DNA from: Anaerobaca lacustris
Lineage (GTDB): Bacteria; Planctomycetota; Phycisphaerae; Sedimentisphaerales; Anaerobacaceae
Length of the DNA: 64,000 bases
Direction: 5' to 3'
Assembly (NCBI RefSeq): GCF_030012215.1
Contig: NZ_JASCXX010000001.1
Location: 62,001 to 126,000, forward strand
Of the stretch, positions 26,396-35,054 are shown piece after piece. Position numbers and translations under genes: made by a program. Each line of letters opens with the position of its first letter. The stretch's first letter is position 1. Below the pieces are notes generated by a model that made no database searches, was not told the DNA's origin, and worked only from the letters and a program-made list of their open reading frames with translations.

Positions 26396-27693
26396 GAATC
26401 GTTCAAATCAGCCCCGGCTCCGGGGACAACTTCTATTGCGAGAACTGTCTGCGTGATGCGGCGCTGGTCAGGGCGATGCGAAGGCTCGACCACGACGTGC
26501 TCATGGTCCCATTGTACCTGCCCTTGCAGGCCGATAAGACCGAGCCGGTGAGCAATGCGCCGATCTTCTTCGGCGGGGTCAACGTGTTCCTTCAGCAGAA
26601 GTGCGCCCTGTTCCGCAAGACCCCGCGATGGATTGACAAGCTGTTCGACTCGCGCCGGCTCCTGGAGTGGGCGGCCCGCAAGGCGGGGATGACCAGTGCC
26701 CGCGATCTGGGCGAAACGACGATCTCCATGCTCGAAGGAGAGAACGGCCGGCAGGTCAAGGAGTTGGATCGCTTCGTGGATTGGCTCGCGGAGACCCAGC
26801 AGCGGCCCGACGTGGTTTGCCTTTCCAACGTCCTGCTCGGGGGGCTGACCCGCCGGATCAAGGACAAGCTCGGTGTCCCCGTCGTCTGTCTGTTGCAGGA
26901 CGAGGACGGATTTCTCGATGGGCTCACCAGCCCCTATGCCGAGCGGGCCTGGGAGATCGTCCGCCGGCTGGCACGTGACATCGATGGCTTCATCGCGGTC
27001 AGCACATACTTTGCCCGCACGATGCAGAAGCGGCTCGACGTCGAGGACAAGCGGATGCACGTCGTGCATATGGGGATTGACCTGAAGGACTACGTGCCTT
27101 CGCCGAGTCACCCGCCCGTCCCCACGATTGGGTTCCTGTCGCGGATGTGCCCGGAGCGGGGGCTCGACGTGCTCGTCGACGCTTTCATTCTTCTCAAGAG
27201 CCGCGATGGACTCAGGGAGACGAAGCTGCAGATCTCGGGCGGGCGCAGCGCCGCCGACGAACCCTTCATCAAGCGGTTGCAGGACAAGTTGGAAGCAGCC
27301 GGTGTTCTTAGCGATGTCGATTTCCAGGAGACGTTCGATCGCGATGCGAAGCTGGATTTCCTGCGAGCTCTTTCGGTTCTCTGCGTCCCGGAACGGGGTC
27401 CCGTCGCGTATGGTCTGTACGTGCTGGAGGCCCTGGCGATGGGCGTGCCCGTCGTCGAGCCTGCGATCGGTTGTTTTCCCGACACGATCGAGATGACCGG
27501 GGGGGGCGTATTGTATGCGCCCGGTCCGGCCGAGACGGTGGCCGAGGCGCTGGCGCCGCTGCTGCTGGACGACGAGGCGGCAAAGAAGCTCGGCGCCCAG
27601 GGCCGGGACGGCGTGCGTCGCGCGTTCGACATCGAGCAGACCGCACGGAAGATGGTCGAGACGTGCGAACGAATCGCTCAACGAGCCAAGTGA
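26392..27693 (+). CDS. GT4-type glycosyltransferase
   Basis: A 433-residue GT-B glycosyltransferase. The acceptor half begins MRIVQISPGSGDNFY. The C-terminal donor half has the GT4 pattern: FLSRMCPERGLDVLVDAF (near 243-260), then a nucleotide-sugar pocket with EALAMGVPVVEPAIG (near 347) and GGGVLYAPGP (near 368). CENCLRD near residue 18 is conserved-looking and unusual for GT4 enzymes in general. It would transfer a sugar from a nucleotide donor at the cytoplasmic face of the membrane. Position between a propeller protein and an ABC exporter suggests a role in making or exporting a surface glycan or glycolipid. Acceptor and donor are unknown. Confidence 0.88.
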   Translation: MRIVQISPGSGDNFYCENCLRDAALVRAMRRLDHDVLMVPLYLPLQADKTEPVSNAPIFFGGVNVFLQQKCALFRKTPRWIDKLFDSRRLLEWAARKAGMTSARDLGETTISMLEGENGRQVKELDRFVDWLAETQQRPDVVCLSNVLLGGLTRRIKDKLGVPVVCLLQDEDGFLDGLTSPYAERAWEIVRRLARDIDGFIAVSTYFARTMQKRLDVEDKRMHVVHMGIDLKDYVPSPSHPPVPTIGFLSRMCPERGLDVLVDAFILLKSRDGLRETKLQISGGRSAADEPFIKRLQDKLEAAGVLSDVDFQETFDRDAKLDFLRALSVLCVPERGPVAYGLYVLEALAMGVPVVEPAIGCFPDTIEMTGGGVLYAPGPAETVAEALAPLLLDDEAAKKLGAQGRDGVRRAFDIEQTARKMVETCERIAQRAK

Positions 27694-27701
27694 GGGAAAC
27701 G

Positions 27702-28391
27702 ATGGTCGAGCTGGTCGATGTGACGAAGGAGTATGGACAGTCGGACCCGATGACTGCCGTCCACGTGCTGAAAGGCATCCGGCTGAAGATCGACCGGGGC
27801 CGTGCGGTGGTCATCGTCGGGCCTTCGGGCAGCGGCAAGAGCACGCTGCTCAACATCGTCGGGGGGCTGGACCATCCGACGAGCGGCCGCGTGATCTTCG
27901 ATGGGCGGGACCTGGCCGGACTGGCGGACCACGAACTGGCGCAGATACGCAGCCGCGAGATTGGTTTCGTCTTCCAATTGCACCACCTGCTGCCCCAGTG
28001 CACCGTTTTGGAGAACGTGCTGATTCCGACTCTGGCCGGCAACGACGGCACGGCGCCGAAGGCCCTGCGGCAGCGGGCGGAATCTTTGCTCGACCGCGTC
28101 GGCCTGAAGGACCGTATGGGGCACCGCCCCGGTGAGCTTTCCGGGGGCCAGCGGCAGCGCGTCGCCGTGGCCCGGGCGCTGATCAACCAACCCAAGCTGC
28201 TGCTCGCCGATGAGCCGACCGGCTCGCTGGATGAAGCGACATCCGAAGACGTCGCCGGACTGCTGGTTCAACTCAATCGCGACGAAGGAGTGACCCTGAT
28301 CGCCGTGACGCACTCGCAGAAGCTGGCGTCGCGCATTGGAGACGTCATGGAGCTGCGCGGGGGCCTGCTGACCGACAGAGGCCGGCCATGA
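27702..28391 (+). CDS. ABC transporter ATP-binding protein of the LolD/MacB type
   Basis: A 229-residue ATPase. Walker A GPSGSGKS (40-47), Q-loop Gln92, signature LSGGQ (146-150), Walker B LLLADE (166-171) and the switch His204 are intact. The spacing and FVFQLHHLLPQCTVLENV segment are those of the LolD/MacB/FtsE subfamily, which drives mechanotransmission across the envelope rather than transport through the membrane. Start ATG at 27702 with GAGGG upstream, 8 bases after the glycosyltransferase. It overlaps the permease gene by 4 bases, so the two form one exporter. Possible cargo: lipoprotein or another envelope-associated substrate. Confidence 0.94.
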   Translation: MVELVDVTKEYGQSDPMTAVHVLKGIRLKIDRGRAVVIVGPSGSGKSTLLNIVGGLDHPTSGRVIFDGRDLAGLADHELAQIRSREIGFVFQLHHLLPQCTVLENVLIPTLAGNDGTAPKALRQRAESLLDRVGLKDRMGHRPGELSGGQRQRVAVARALINQPKLLLADEPTGSLDEATSEDVAGLLVQLNRDEGVTLIAVTHSQKLASRIGDVMELRGGLLTDRGRP

Positions 28392-31300
28392 GCCTGTGGC
28401 GGCTGGTGGCGCGGAGTCTGCACTTCTACTGGCGGACCAATGTGGCCGTCCTGATGGCCGTCGTGGTTGCCACCGGGGCACTGACAGGCGCACTGGCGGT
28501 CGGCGATTCGGTCCGTTACACGCTGCGCCGAACGCAGGAGGCCCGCCTCGGTCGGACGGAGTTCGCCGTTGTCCCGCAGGGCCGCTACTTTCGGGCGGCG
28601 CTGGCCGACGATTTGACAGAGACGCTCGACTCGCCCGTTGCGCCGGTTCTCCAGGTTTCCGGCCTCGCGACGAACGACGATGGCTCGCGTCGGCTGAATC
28701 GCGTTGAGGTCCTTGGCGTGGACGACCGATTCTACGCGATCGGGGCGGCGGAAAACCCGTTGGATGGCGATGGGAGCGAGGCGGTCGTCGTCAGCGAGTC
28801 CGTCGCCGAGAGGCTGGGCGTTTCGGTCGGCGACGAGGTCGTGCTTCGCATCGAAAAGCCCGGCCTGATGCCGCGCGACGTTCCGCTGGCGTCCGATGTG
28901 GATCGGACGGCCGCCTTCCGCTTGCGAGTTGCGCGGATTGCGGGCGACGCACTCTTCGGTCGGTTCGACCTCAAGGCCAATCAGGTCGCTCCGCTGAACG
29001 TCTTCGTGCCTCTGGGGTGGCTGGGCGAGCAGATTGAACAGCCCGGACGGGCCAATGCTCTGCTGGCGGCCGACCTCGGCGAGTCCTTTGCGGCTGAACA
29101 ACTCAACGATGCGGTTCAAAGCGGCTGGAAACTTGCGGACGCGGACATCGAGCTTCGTAAGCTGGAGGGATCGAATGCGCTGGAACTGCGCAGCCGGCGC
29201 ATTTTCGTCGAGAATGATATCAGCTCTGAGGCTCTGAAGGCCGAGAGCGAGGCGGTGGGGATCCTGACGTATTTCGTCAACTCGATCCGGCTGGGCGAGA
29301 GAAGCACGCCGTATTCGATGGTTGCGGCCGTCGGTTCGGGGTCCGGCGTCGGTGCGCTGGTCCCATCCGCGATGAACTCCAGCGAGATCGCCATCAACCA
29401 GTGGCTTGCCGACGATCTCGCCGCCGCCGTAGGCGACTCCGTCGAACTGAGCTACTACCTCGTGGGGCCGATGCGGCAGTTGTACGAACGTACGATCTCG
29501 CTCCGAGTTGCTGCGATCGTTCCCATGGAAGGCGCGGCGCTCGATCCCCATCTGATGCCCGATTTCCCGGGCCTGGTCGATGTCGACAACTGCCGCGACT
29601 GGGAGGCGGGAATCCCGATCGACCTGGACAGGATCAGGCCCAAGGACGAGGCCTATTGGGACGACTATCGCGGGACGCCCAAGGCCTTCATTACGCTCGA
29701 TGCCGGCCGCTCGGAGTGGTCCAATCGCTACGGCAACCTCACGGCGGTGCGCTATCCGTGGCGCGCCGGTCTCGAAGAGAAAATCGAGGCCGATCTGACA
29801 AGCCAGGTCGATCCGGCGACGGCGGGCCTGTTCTTCCAGCCGGTCCGCCAGCGCGGGCTTCGGGCGCAGCGCGAAGGGACGGACTTCGGGCAGCTCTTCC
29901 TCGGCCTGAGCATGTTCCTGATCGCCTCGGCGGTCATCCTGACGGGCCTGCTCTTCGTCTTCGGCGTCGAGGCCCGCAGCGAACAAGTGGGCCTGCTGCT
30001 GGCGGTCGGATTGTCTGCGGCCCGCGTGAAGCGGTTGCTCGTCGGCGAAGGGGCCCTCGTGGCCCTCGTCGGTGCGGTCGTCGGTGTCGGTGCCGGGCTG
30101 CTCTATACGCGGCTGCTGGTCTATGGTCTCTCGACCTCGTGGAGTGGTGCGGTCGCGGGGACGAGGATTCACTTCCAGGCCGAACCGGCCACGCTCCTGC
30201 TCGGTGCTCTGGGCGGTCTGCTGGCGGCTTTGCTGGCGATGTGGATCACGCTTGCCAGGCACGTCTCTCAGTCTCCGCACCGTCTGATGAGCGGGAGCCT
30301 CGAAGCGTCGTATTCCCGTGGCGCTGCGCGGTCGCGCGGACGGTGGGGTCTGGTCCTGGCGGTGGTTTCGTTTGTCAGCGTGGGGGTCTTTCTGGCCGTC
30401 ATGCGCGCCGGCGACAGCCAGGCGGTTGCAGGGTTGTTCTTCGGGGCCGGCGTGCTGCTGCTGCTCGGCGGCCTGGGCCTGTGCCAGGCCCTGCTTCGGA
30501 TCGTTGGAGGCGGCTGGACCCGGCCGATGGTGTCTCTGGGGGGCCTGGGTTTCCGCAATACGACCCGGCGCGGCGGTCGGAGCCTGGCGATTGTTGGGCT
30601 TCTGGCGTGCGGCGTCTTCATGGTCATTGCGGTGGGGGCCAATCGCCGCGATCCTATGGCGCAGCCGCAAAGCCGGGGATCGGGCACCGGCGGGTTCGCT
30701 TTCTATGGCGAGAGTTCCGTTCCCATCCTTCACGATCTCAATACGGAGGAAGGCCGCGAAGCCCTGGGTCTGGGCCATGACGACCTGGAAGCGGTTGAGT
30801 TCGTCCAGTTCCGCGTCCACGATGGAGATGACGCCAGTTGCCTGAACCTCAATCGGGCCCAGCGGCCACGACTGCTTGGTGTTTCGTCGCAGGAATTGAC
30901 CCGTCGCAGTGCATTCACGTTTTCCCACGTTCACGACGAGGAGCGAAAAGAGGAAGGATGGGGTCTCTTGCGGACCGATCTGCCTGGCGGCTCCGTACCG
31001 GCGGTTGGGGACTATCCAACCGTTTTCTGGGGTCTGGGCAAGAACATCGGCGACGAGTTGGAGTATAGTGACGAAAGAGGTCGGGTGCTTCGGGTTCGCA
31101 TCGTCGGCATGCTGGAAAGCTCCATCCTCCAGGGCAGTCTCGTAATAGCCGAAAACGAGTTCATGGCGCGGTTTCCGTCGGAGTCGGGGTATCGCGCGTT
31201 TCTGATCGATGCCCCGGCCGAACGGGGTGTTGCCGTGGAGCAGATTCTGACCTCCAGACTGCGGGATTTCGGTCTGGTTCTGACGCCGGCGGCTGAGCGG

Positions 31301-31708
31301 CTGGCCGCCTTCAGCGCCGTGGAAAACACGTATCTGTCGATCTTTACGGCCCTGGGTGGCCTGGGGCTGATTCTCGGCAGTGTGGGGCTGGGTCTTGTTG
31401 TGCTGAGAAACATGCTGGAACGCCGAGGCGAGCTGGCCATGCTCCGGGCGGTGGGTTTTGATCGCAAAACCCTGCAGCGTATGATATTCTACGAGCATTG
31501 GGGTTTGGTGCTCTCAGGCTTGTGTTGCGGCGTGGTGGCGGCACTGGTCGCCGTGGTTCCGGCACTGCAATCGTCGCCCGGGCAGCTTCCCTATGGCTCC
31601 TTGGCCCTGACCGTGGCGGCCATTGGCGCCCTCAGCGGTCTGTGGGTATGGATCGCCGGGGCCTTGACCCTGCGCGGGGCACTGCTCGACGCGTTGAGGA
31701 CAGAGTAG
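28388..31708 (+). CDS. Large FtsX/MacB-type ABC transporter permease
   Basis: An 1106-residue permease with the topology of the large fused FtsX proteins. One helix near 18-40 is followed by a long extracytoplasmic domain (about 45-495). Then comes a first FtsX core of several helices (about 500-700), a helix at about 730-750, a second extracytoplasmic domain (about 755-975), and a terminal FtsX core (about 980-1100). LolC/LolE and MacB are about 400-650 residues and have four helices, so this is a double-size version with about ten. Such large permeases function as a single chain, so no second permease gene is expected, and none is present. Coupled to the ATPase by an ATGA overlap. Substrate unknown. 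Confidence 0.88.
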   Translation: MSLWRLVARSLHFYWRTNVAVLMAVVVATGALTGALAVGDSVRYTLRRTQEARLGRTEFAVVPQGRYFRAALADDLTETLDSPVAPVLQVSGLATNDDGSRRLNRVEVLGVDDRFYAIGAAENPLDGDGSEAVVVSESVAERLGVSVGDEVVLRIEKPGLMPRDVPLASDVDRTAAFRLRVARIAGDALFGRFDLKANQVAPLNVFVPLGWLGEQIEQPGRANALLAADLGESFAAEQLNDAVQSGWKLADADIELRKLEGSNALELRSRRIFVENDISSEALKAESEAVGILTYFVNSIRLGERSTPYSMVAAVGSGSGVGALVPSAMNSSEIAINQWLADDLAAAVGDSVELSYYLVGPMRQLYERTISLRVAAIVPMEGAALDPHLMPDFPGLVDVDNCRDWEAGIPIDLDRIRPKDEAYWDDYRGTPKAFITLDAGRSEWSNRYGNLTAVRYPWRAGLEEKIEADLTSQVDPATAGLFFQPVRQRGLRAQREGTDFGQLFLGLSMFLIASAVILTGLLFVFGVEARSEQVGLLLAVGLSAARVKRLLVGEGALVALVGAVVGVGAGLLYTRLLVYGLSTSWSGAVAGTRIHFQAEPATLLLGALGGLLAALLAMWITLARHVSQSPHRLMSGSLEASYSRGAARSRGRWGLVLAVVSFVSVGVFLAVMRAGDSQAVAGLFFGAGVLLLLGGLGLCQALLRIVGGGWTRPMVSLGGLGFRNTTRRGGRSLAIVGLLACGVFMVIAVGANRRDPMAQPQSRGSGTGGFAFYGESSVPILHDLNTEEGREALGLGHDDLEAVEFVQFRVHDGDDASCLNLNRAQRPRLLGVSSQELTRRSAFTFSHVHDEERKEEGWGLLRTDLPGGSVPAVGDYPTVFWGLGKNIGDELEYSDERGRVLRVRIVGMLESSILQGSLVIAENEFMARFPSESGYRAFLIDAPAERGVAVEQILTSRLRDFGLVLTPAAERLAAFSAVENTYLSIFTALGGLGLILGSVGLGLVVLRNMLERRGELAMLRAVGFDRKTLQRMIFYEHWGLVLSGLCCGVVAALVAVVPALQSSPGQLPYGSLALTVAAIGALSGLWVWIAGALTLRGALLDALRTE

Positions 31709-31732
31709 CCGCGAACCATTGACGGGTTGTGT

Positions 31733-33130
31733 ATGAGCAAATCCGCTATCGCCGACATTGTGCCGATGGGTTTCGCCGTCGCGGGAGCGGTCTGTCTTGT
31801 GTACCTCTGGATCAGCGCCGATGCATCACCGCAGTTCGAGCCGCGCATCCCCATTGAGTCGAATGTCGTCGTCCAATCGGTCGCCCGGGGCGACGTGCTG
31901 GCCCGCGCGGAACTGACGACGTATGAGGGGCAGCCGGCCGATCTGCCCGGCGAGTGGCCGCAGTTTCGAGGTCCGGCTCTCGATGCCGTTGGCCGGGTGG
32001 ATGTGACGCTGGCCCGTCAGTGGCCTGACGGGGGCCCGCGCGTCTTATGGTCCGTCGATCTGGGGGAAGGGTACGCCGGGGCCGCCGTTCGCGACGGCAG
32101 GGTCTTCGTGGCCGACTACGACCAGCAGAAGCACGGCGATGCGATTCGGTGTTTTTCTCTGGCCGACGGGCAGGAGATTTGGCGGTATTTCTACCCCGTC
32201 CGGATCAAACGCAATCACGGCATGAGCCGAACCGTCCCAACCGTGACCGATGAGCACGTCGTGACGATGGGACCGATGTGTCATGTTTCGTCTCTGGATG
32301 TCGCGACGGGCGAGCTTCGCTGGTTCATCGATCTGGTCCAGGACTACGGGACCAAGGTGCCGGCCTGGTACGCCGGGCAGTGCCCGCTGGTCGAGGACGG
32401 CAAGGTCATCCTCGGCGTCGGTGGTACATCGCTGATCATGGCGGTCGATGTTGCGACAGGTGACGTTCTTTGGGAGACCCCGAACCCGAAGAAATGGGGT
32501 ATGACGCATTCGTCCCTCGTGCCGCTGGACTTTGCGGGCGAGCGGATGTACGTCTGGTGTGCCAGCGGCGGCGTGGTTGCTGTCGCAGCCCGCGATGGGA
32601 CTGTCCTATGGGAGATGCCTGACTGGCAGATTCGCATCGCCAATGTCCCCACGCCGGTTCCGGTCGGCGAGGGTCGTCTGTTTCTTTCCGGCGGGTACAA
32701 CGCCGGCGTGATGATGCTGAAGCTGGTTGAGCAGGACGGGCGGATCGTGCCGGAGATTGAGTTTCGCCTCCCGCCGCACGTCTTCGGCTCACCGCAGCAC
32801 ACGCCGATCTTCTATGAAGGGCACATCTACGGGGTCCGTCCCGACGAGCAGCTTGTCTGCCTGGATCTTGAGGGCAACGTGGTCTGGACCAGCGGCAGTA
32901 CGAACAAATTCGGGCTGGGGCCTTACACGATTGTTAATGGACTGCTCTACGTCATGGACGACCACGGTCTGCTGACGCTCGTCGAGGCGACGCCTGCCGG
33001 GTACGTGCAGTTGGCCCAGGCGAACGTGCTCGACGGGATCGACTCGTGGGGGCCGATGGCGGTCGCGTCCAATCGGCTGATCGTGCGCGATCTGACGCGG
33101 ATGGTCTGCCTGGACATCGGCGTGCCGTAA
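31733..33130 (+). CDS. Secreted or membrane-anchored PQQ-like beta-propeller protein
   Basis: A 465-residue protein with one N-terminal hydrophobic segment (about 8-28). The propeller begins at the motif WPQFRGP (near 78) that marks this large Planctomycetes group. Several blades carry the PQQ-like core, for example VLWSVDLGEGY, IWRYFYPVRI, GELRWFIDL, VLWETPNPKKW and TVLWEMPDWQ. ATG at 31733 is used; a TTG two codons earlier is also possible. As in its relatives no PQQ-contact signature is evident. The gene is 24 bases after the permease and 79 bases before an NHL protein. The propeller, NHL and Fe-S genes that follow form one group. Confidence 0.83.
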   Translation: MSKSAIADIVPMGFAVAGAVCLVYLWISADASPQFEPRIPIESNVVVQSVARGDVLARAELTTYEGQPADLPGEWPQFRGPALDAVGRVDVTLARQWPDGGPRVLWSVDLGEGYAGAAVRDGRVFVADYDQQKHGDAIRCFSLADGQEIWRYFYPVRIKRNHGMSRTVPTVTDEHVVTMGPMCHVSSLDVATGELRWFIDLVQDYGTKVPAWYAGQCPLVEDGKVILGVGGTSLIMAVDVATGDVLWETPNPKKWGMTHSSLVPLDFAGERMYVWCASGGVVAVAARDGTVLWEMPDWQIRIANVPTPVPVGEGRLFLSGGYNAGVMMLKLVEQDGRIVPEIEFRLPPHVFGSPQHTPIFYEGHIYGVRPDEQLVCLDLEGNVVWTSGSTNKFGLGPYTIVNGLLYVMDDHGLLTLVEATPAGYVQLAQANVLDGIDSWGPMAVASNRLIVRDLTRMVCLDIGVP

Positions 33131-33209
33131 GGCCGCATTGAGCGCCTGGCGCGTCTTCGCTACAATCACTACGCCTCTAACAACGGACGGACAACGAGTA
33201 GGAACGGCA

Positions 33210-34250
33210 ATGAACCAGCGGCAAGGCAAGATGGATTCCAGGGTCGTCATCGGCACGCTGATCGGCACGGCGCTGCTGGTGGCCATCGGCGCCGTCCTGC
33301 TGATCGATGTGACGGGGGAGAAGGGCAGCGGGTTGAGCCGGGCATACGAGTTGGACGCGGCCGCTCTGGCGCAGTTCGATCCGAACCTGATTCTCTACGA
33401 GGAAGTCACGCCGGCCATCGCGACGGGGTTGACCCGGTCGCGCGCCTTGGCGTTGGGACCCGATGGCCGGTTGTACGTTGCCGGCGATGAAGTGATCCGG
33501 GTGTTTGCGGAGAAGGGGACCCTGGAACGTGTCATCGGGCTCTCGGGTGCGCCTCTGTGCGTGGCCGTTTCGGCCGATGGTCGGATGTATGTTGGTATGC
33601 GAGCGCACGTCGAGGTCTTCGACGGACAGGGTCGGCGTCTGGCGGTCTGGGAGTCGTTGGGCGACGGGTCGTATCTGACGAGCATCGCCGTATCGAACGA
33701 CAATGTGTTTGTGGCCGACGCCGGACGCGCGGTGGTGCTGTATTACGATACCACGGGCAAGCTGATCCGTCGCATCGGTGAGAAGGACCCCGACAGGAAT
33801 ATCCCGGGTTTCATCGTGCCGAGTCCCTACTTCGATCTGGCCGTGGCGCCGGATGGATTGCTCCGCGTCGTCAATCCCGGACGGATGCGGATCGAGGCAT
33901 ACACGTTCCGAGGGGACCTGGAATTCTTCTGGGGCCGGAACAGCATACGTATCGAAGGCTTCTGCGGCTGCTGCAACCCGGCGAATTTCGCCATATTGCC
34001 CGACGGACGTTACGTGACGGTCGAGAAGGGCCTGATTCGTGCGAAGATCTACGATGTCGACGGCGTCTTTCAGTCTGTCGTGGCCGGCCCCGACCAGTTG
34101 GTTGAGGGCGGGGCCTCTCGTGTGTTTCTCAGTGCCCAGGACGCCGAGGCCAGCGGGTTCGACGTAGCGGTCGATTCAGCCGGCCGCATCTTCGTGCTCG
34201 ATACGATCGAGAACACCGTGCGCATCTTCGTGGAAAAGGAGAAAGGATGA
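33210..34250 (+). CDS. Membrane-anchored NHL-repeat beta-propeller protein with a CGCC motif
   Basis: A 346-residue protein with an anchor at about 12-32 and roughly six NHL-type blades, for example ALGPDGRLYVAGDEVIRVF, VAVSADGRMYVGMRAHVEVF and VAVDSAGRIFVLDTIENTVRIF. ATG at 33210 with AGGAACGG upstream is preferred over a non-ATG start 72 bases earlier. A cysteine cluster FCGCCNPANF lies in one blade loop near residue 252 and could bind metal or form a disulfide, which is unusual for plain NHL proteins. It overlaps the next gene by 4 bases. Function in an extracytoplasmic redox chain is inferred from the downstream NapGH-like genes. Confidence 0.8.
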   Translation: MNQRQGKMDSRVVIGTLIGTALLVAIGAVLLIDVTGEKGSGLSRAYELDAAALAQFDPNLILYEEVTPAIATGLTRSRALALGPDGRLYVAGDEVIRVFAEKGTLERVIGLSGAPLCVAVSADGRMYVGMRAHVEVFDGQGRRLAVWESLGDGSYLTSIAVSNDNVFVADAGRAVVLYYDTTGKLIRRIGEKDPDRNIPGFIVPSPYFDLAVAPDGLLRVVNPGRMRIEAYTFRGDLEFFWGRNSIRIEGFCGCCNPANFAILPDGRYVTVEKGLIRAKIYDVDGVFQSVVAGPDQLVEGGASRVFLSAQDAEASGFDVAVDSAGRIFVLDTIENTVRIFVEKEKG

Positions 34251-34504
34251 TCCGGGAGAATTCTGGACCGCCAAACCGAAGCCGACGAGAATTCGTTGCC
34301 GGCGCTCTGCGATATGGCGCGCTGGGGACCTTGGCCGCAAGCGGGGCTTTGGCCGTCGCCAAGAGGCGGCGCCTGGTGCGAGAGGGGGTGTGCATCAACG
34401 ATGGACTGTGCCTGGGCTGCGCCGCCTATCGCGGCTGCGATTTGCCTGCGGCACTGTATGCAAGACAGTCTTCGGAGCGAAACGATCATGCCGCAACGAA
34501 ATGA
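34247..34504 (+). CDS. Small Tat-type Cys4 protein
   Basis: An 85-residue protein starting in an ATGA overlap with the NHL gene. Arg13-Arg14 in SRREFVAGALRYG followed by a hydrophobic stretch (about 20-38) look like a twin-arginine signal, which exports folded, cofactor-loaded proteins. After it come Cys49, Cys55, Cys58 and Cys64, spaced C-x5-C-x2-C-x5-C, enough ligands for one Fe-S cluster or another metal. I know no family for it. It overlaps the next gene by 17 bases. Its place directly ahead of two Fe-S protein genes suggests an electron-transfer or assembly role. Confidence 0.65.
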   Translation: MIRENSGPPNRSRREFVAGALRYGALGTLAASGALAVAKRRRLVREGVCINDGLCLGCAAYRGCDLPAALYARQSSERNDHAATK

Positions 34505-35054
34505 CGATGTCACGCGTCGGCGATTCCTGAGAGACGGCCTTTGGGGGGCGTGCCTGGCGGGAATCGGCGGAGTGGCGGGGTTCGCCGCCCACAAGGGTCA
34601 GAAGGTCGATTGGCTCTGGCAGATCGATCCGTACAAGTGCACTGCCTGTGGCAACTGCGCGACGCACTGTGTCCTGGAGGAATCCGCCGTCAAGTGCACG
34701 CACGTGTACGGGATCTGCGGCTACTGCGAGATCTGCTTCGGCTTCTTCGATCCGGAGCCGTTCGATATCCACGAGGGCGCCGAGAACCAGATGTGCCCGA
34801 CGGGCGCCATCCTCCGCAAGTTCGTGGAGGAGCCGTATTACGAATACACCATCGACCGGCCCCTGTGCAACGGATGCGGCAAGTGTGTCAAGGGATGCAA
34901 TGCCTTTGGCAACGGGTCGCTGTTCTTGCAGGTGCACCATGACCGCTGCGAGAACTGCAACCAGTGTGCGATTGCCGCCGCCTGTCCGGCCCAGGCGTTC
35001 CGACGCGTCCCGGCCGACCAGCCCTATCTTCTCAAAAGTGTGGATCACGTTTGA
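34488..35054 (+). CDS. Tat-exported 4x[4Fe-4S]-type ferredoxin (NapG/MauM-like)
   Basis: A 188-residue protein. The N-terminus TRRRFLRDGLWGACLAG is a twin-arginine signal. Cysteine groups are CTACGNCATHC (near 45-55), CGYCEICFGF with MCPTGAI (near 77-106), CNGCGKCVKGCNAFG (near 127-141), and CENCNQCAIAAACPAQAF (near 150-167). These form about four Fe-S sites in the arrangement of periplasmic NapG/MauM ferredoxins. Its partner is the NapH-like membrane protein that follows with a 1-base overlap. NapGH pass electrons from quinol to a periplasmic acceptor. The acceptor here would be something other than NapA or MauA, which are absent. Start ATG preceded by GGAG. Confidence 0.85.
   Translation: MPQRNDDVTRRRFLRDGLWGACLAGIGGVAGFAAHKGQKVDWLWQIDPYKCTACGNCATHCVLEESAVKCTHVYGICGYCEICFGFFDPEPFDIHEGAENQMCPTGAILRKFVEEPYYEYTIDRPLCNGCGKCVKGCNAFGNGSLFLQVHHDRCENCNQCAIAAACPAQAFRRVPADQPYLLKSVDHV

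Noticed and set aside
28268-31498. A 1076-residue open frame antisense to the FtsX-type permease
   Set aside because: High GC and codon periodicity leave antisense frames open. Its translation is Arg/Gln/Pro-rich without domains, and the sense frame has clear FtsX structure.
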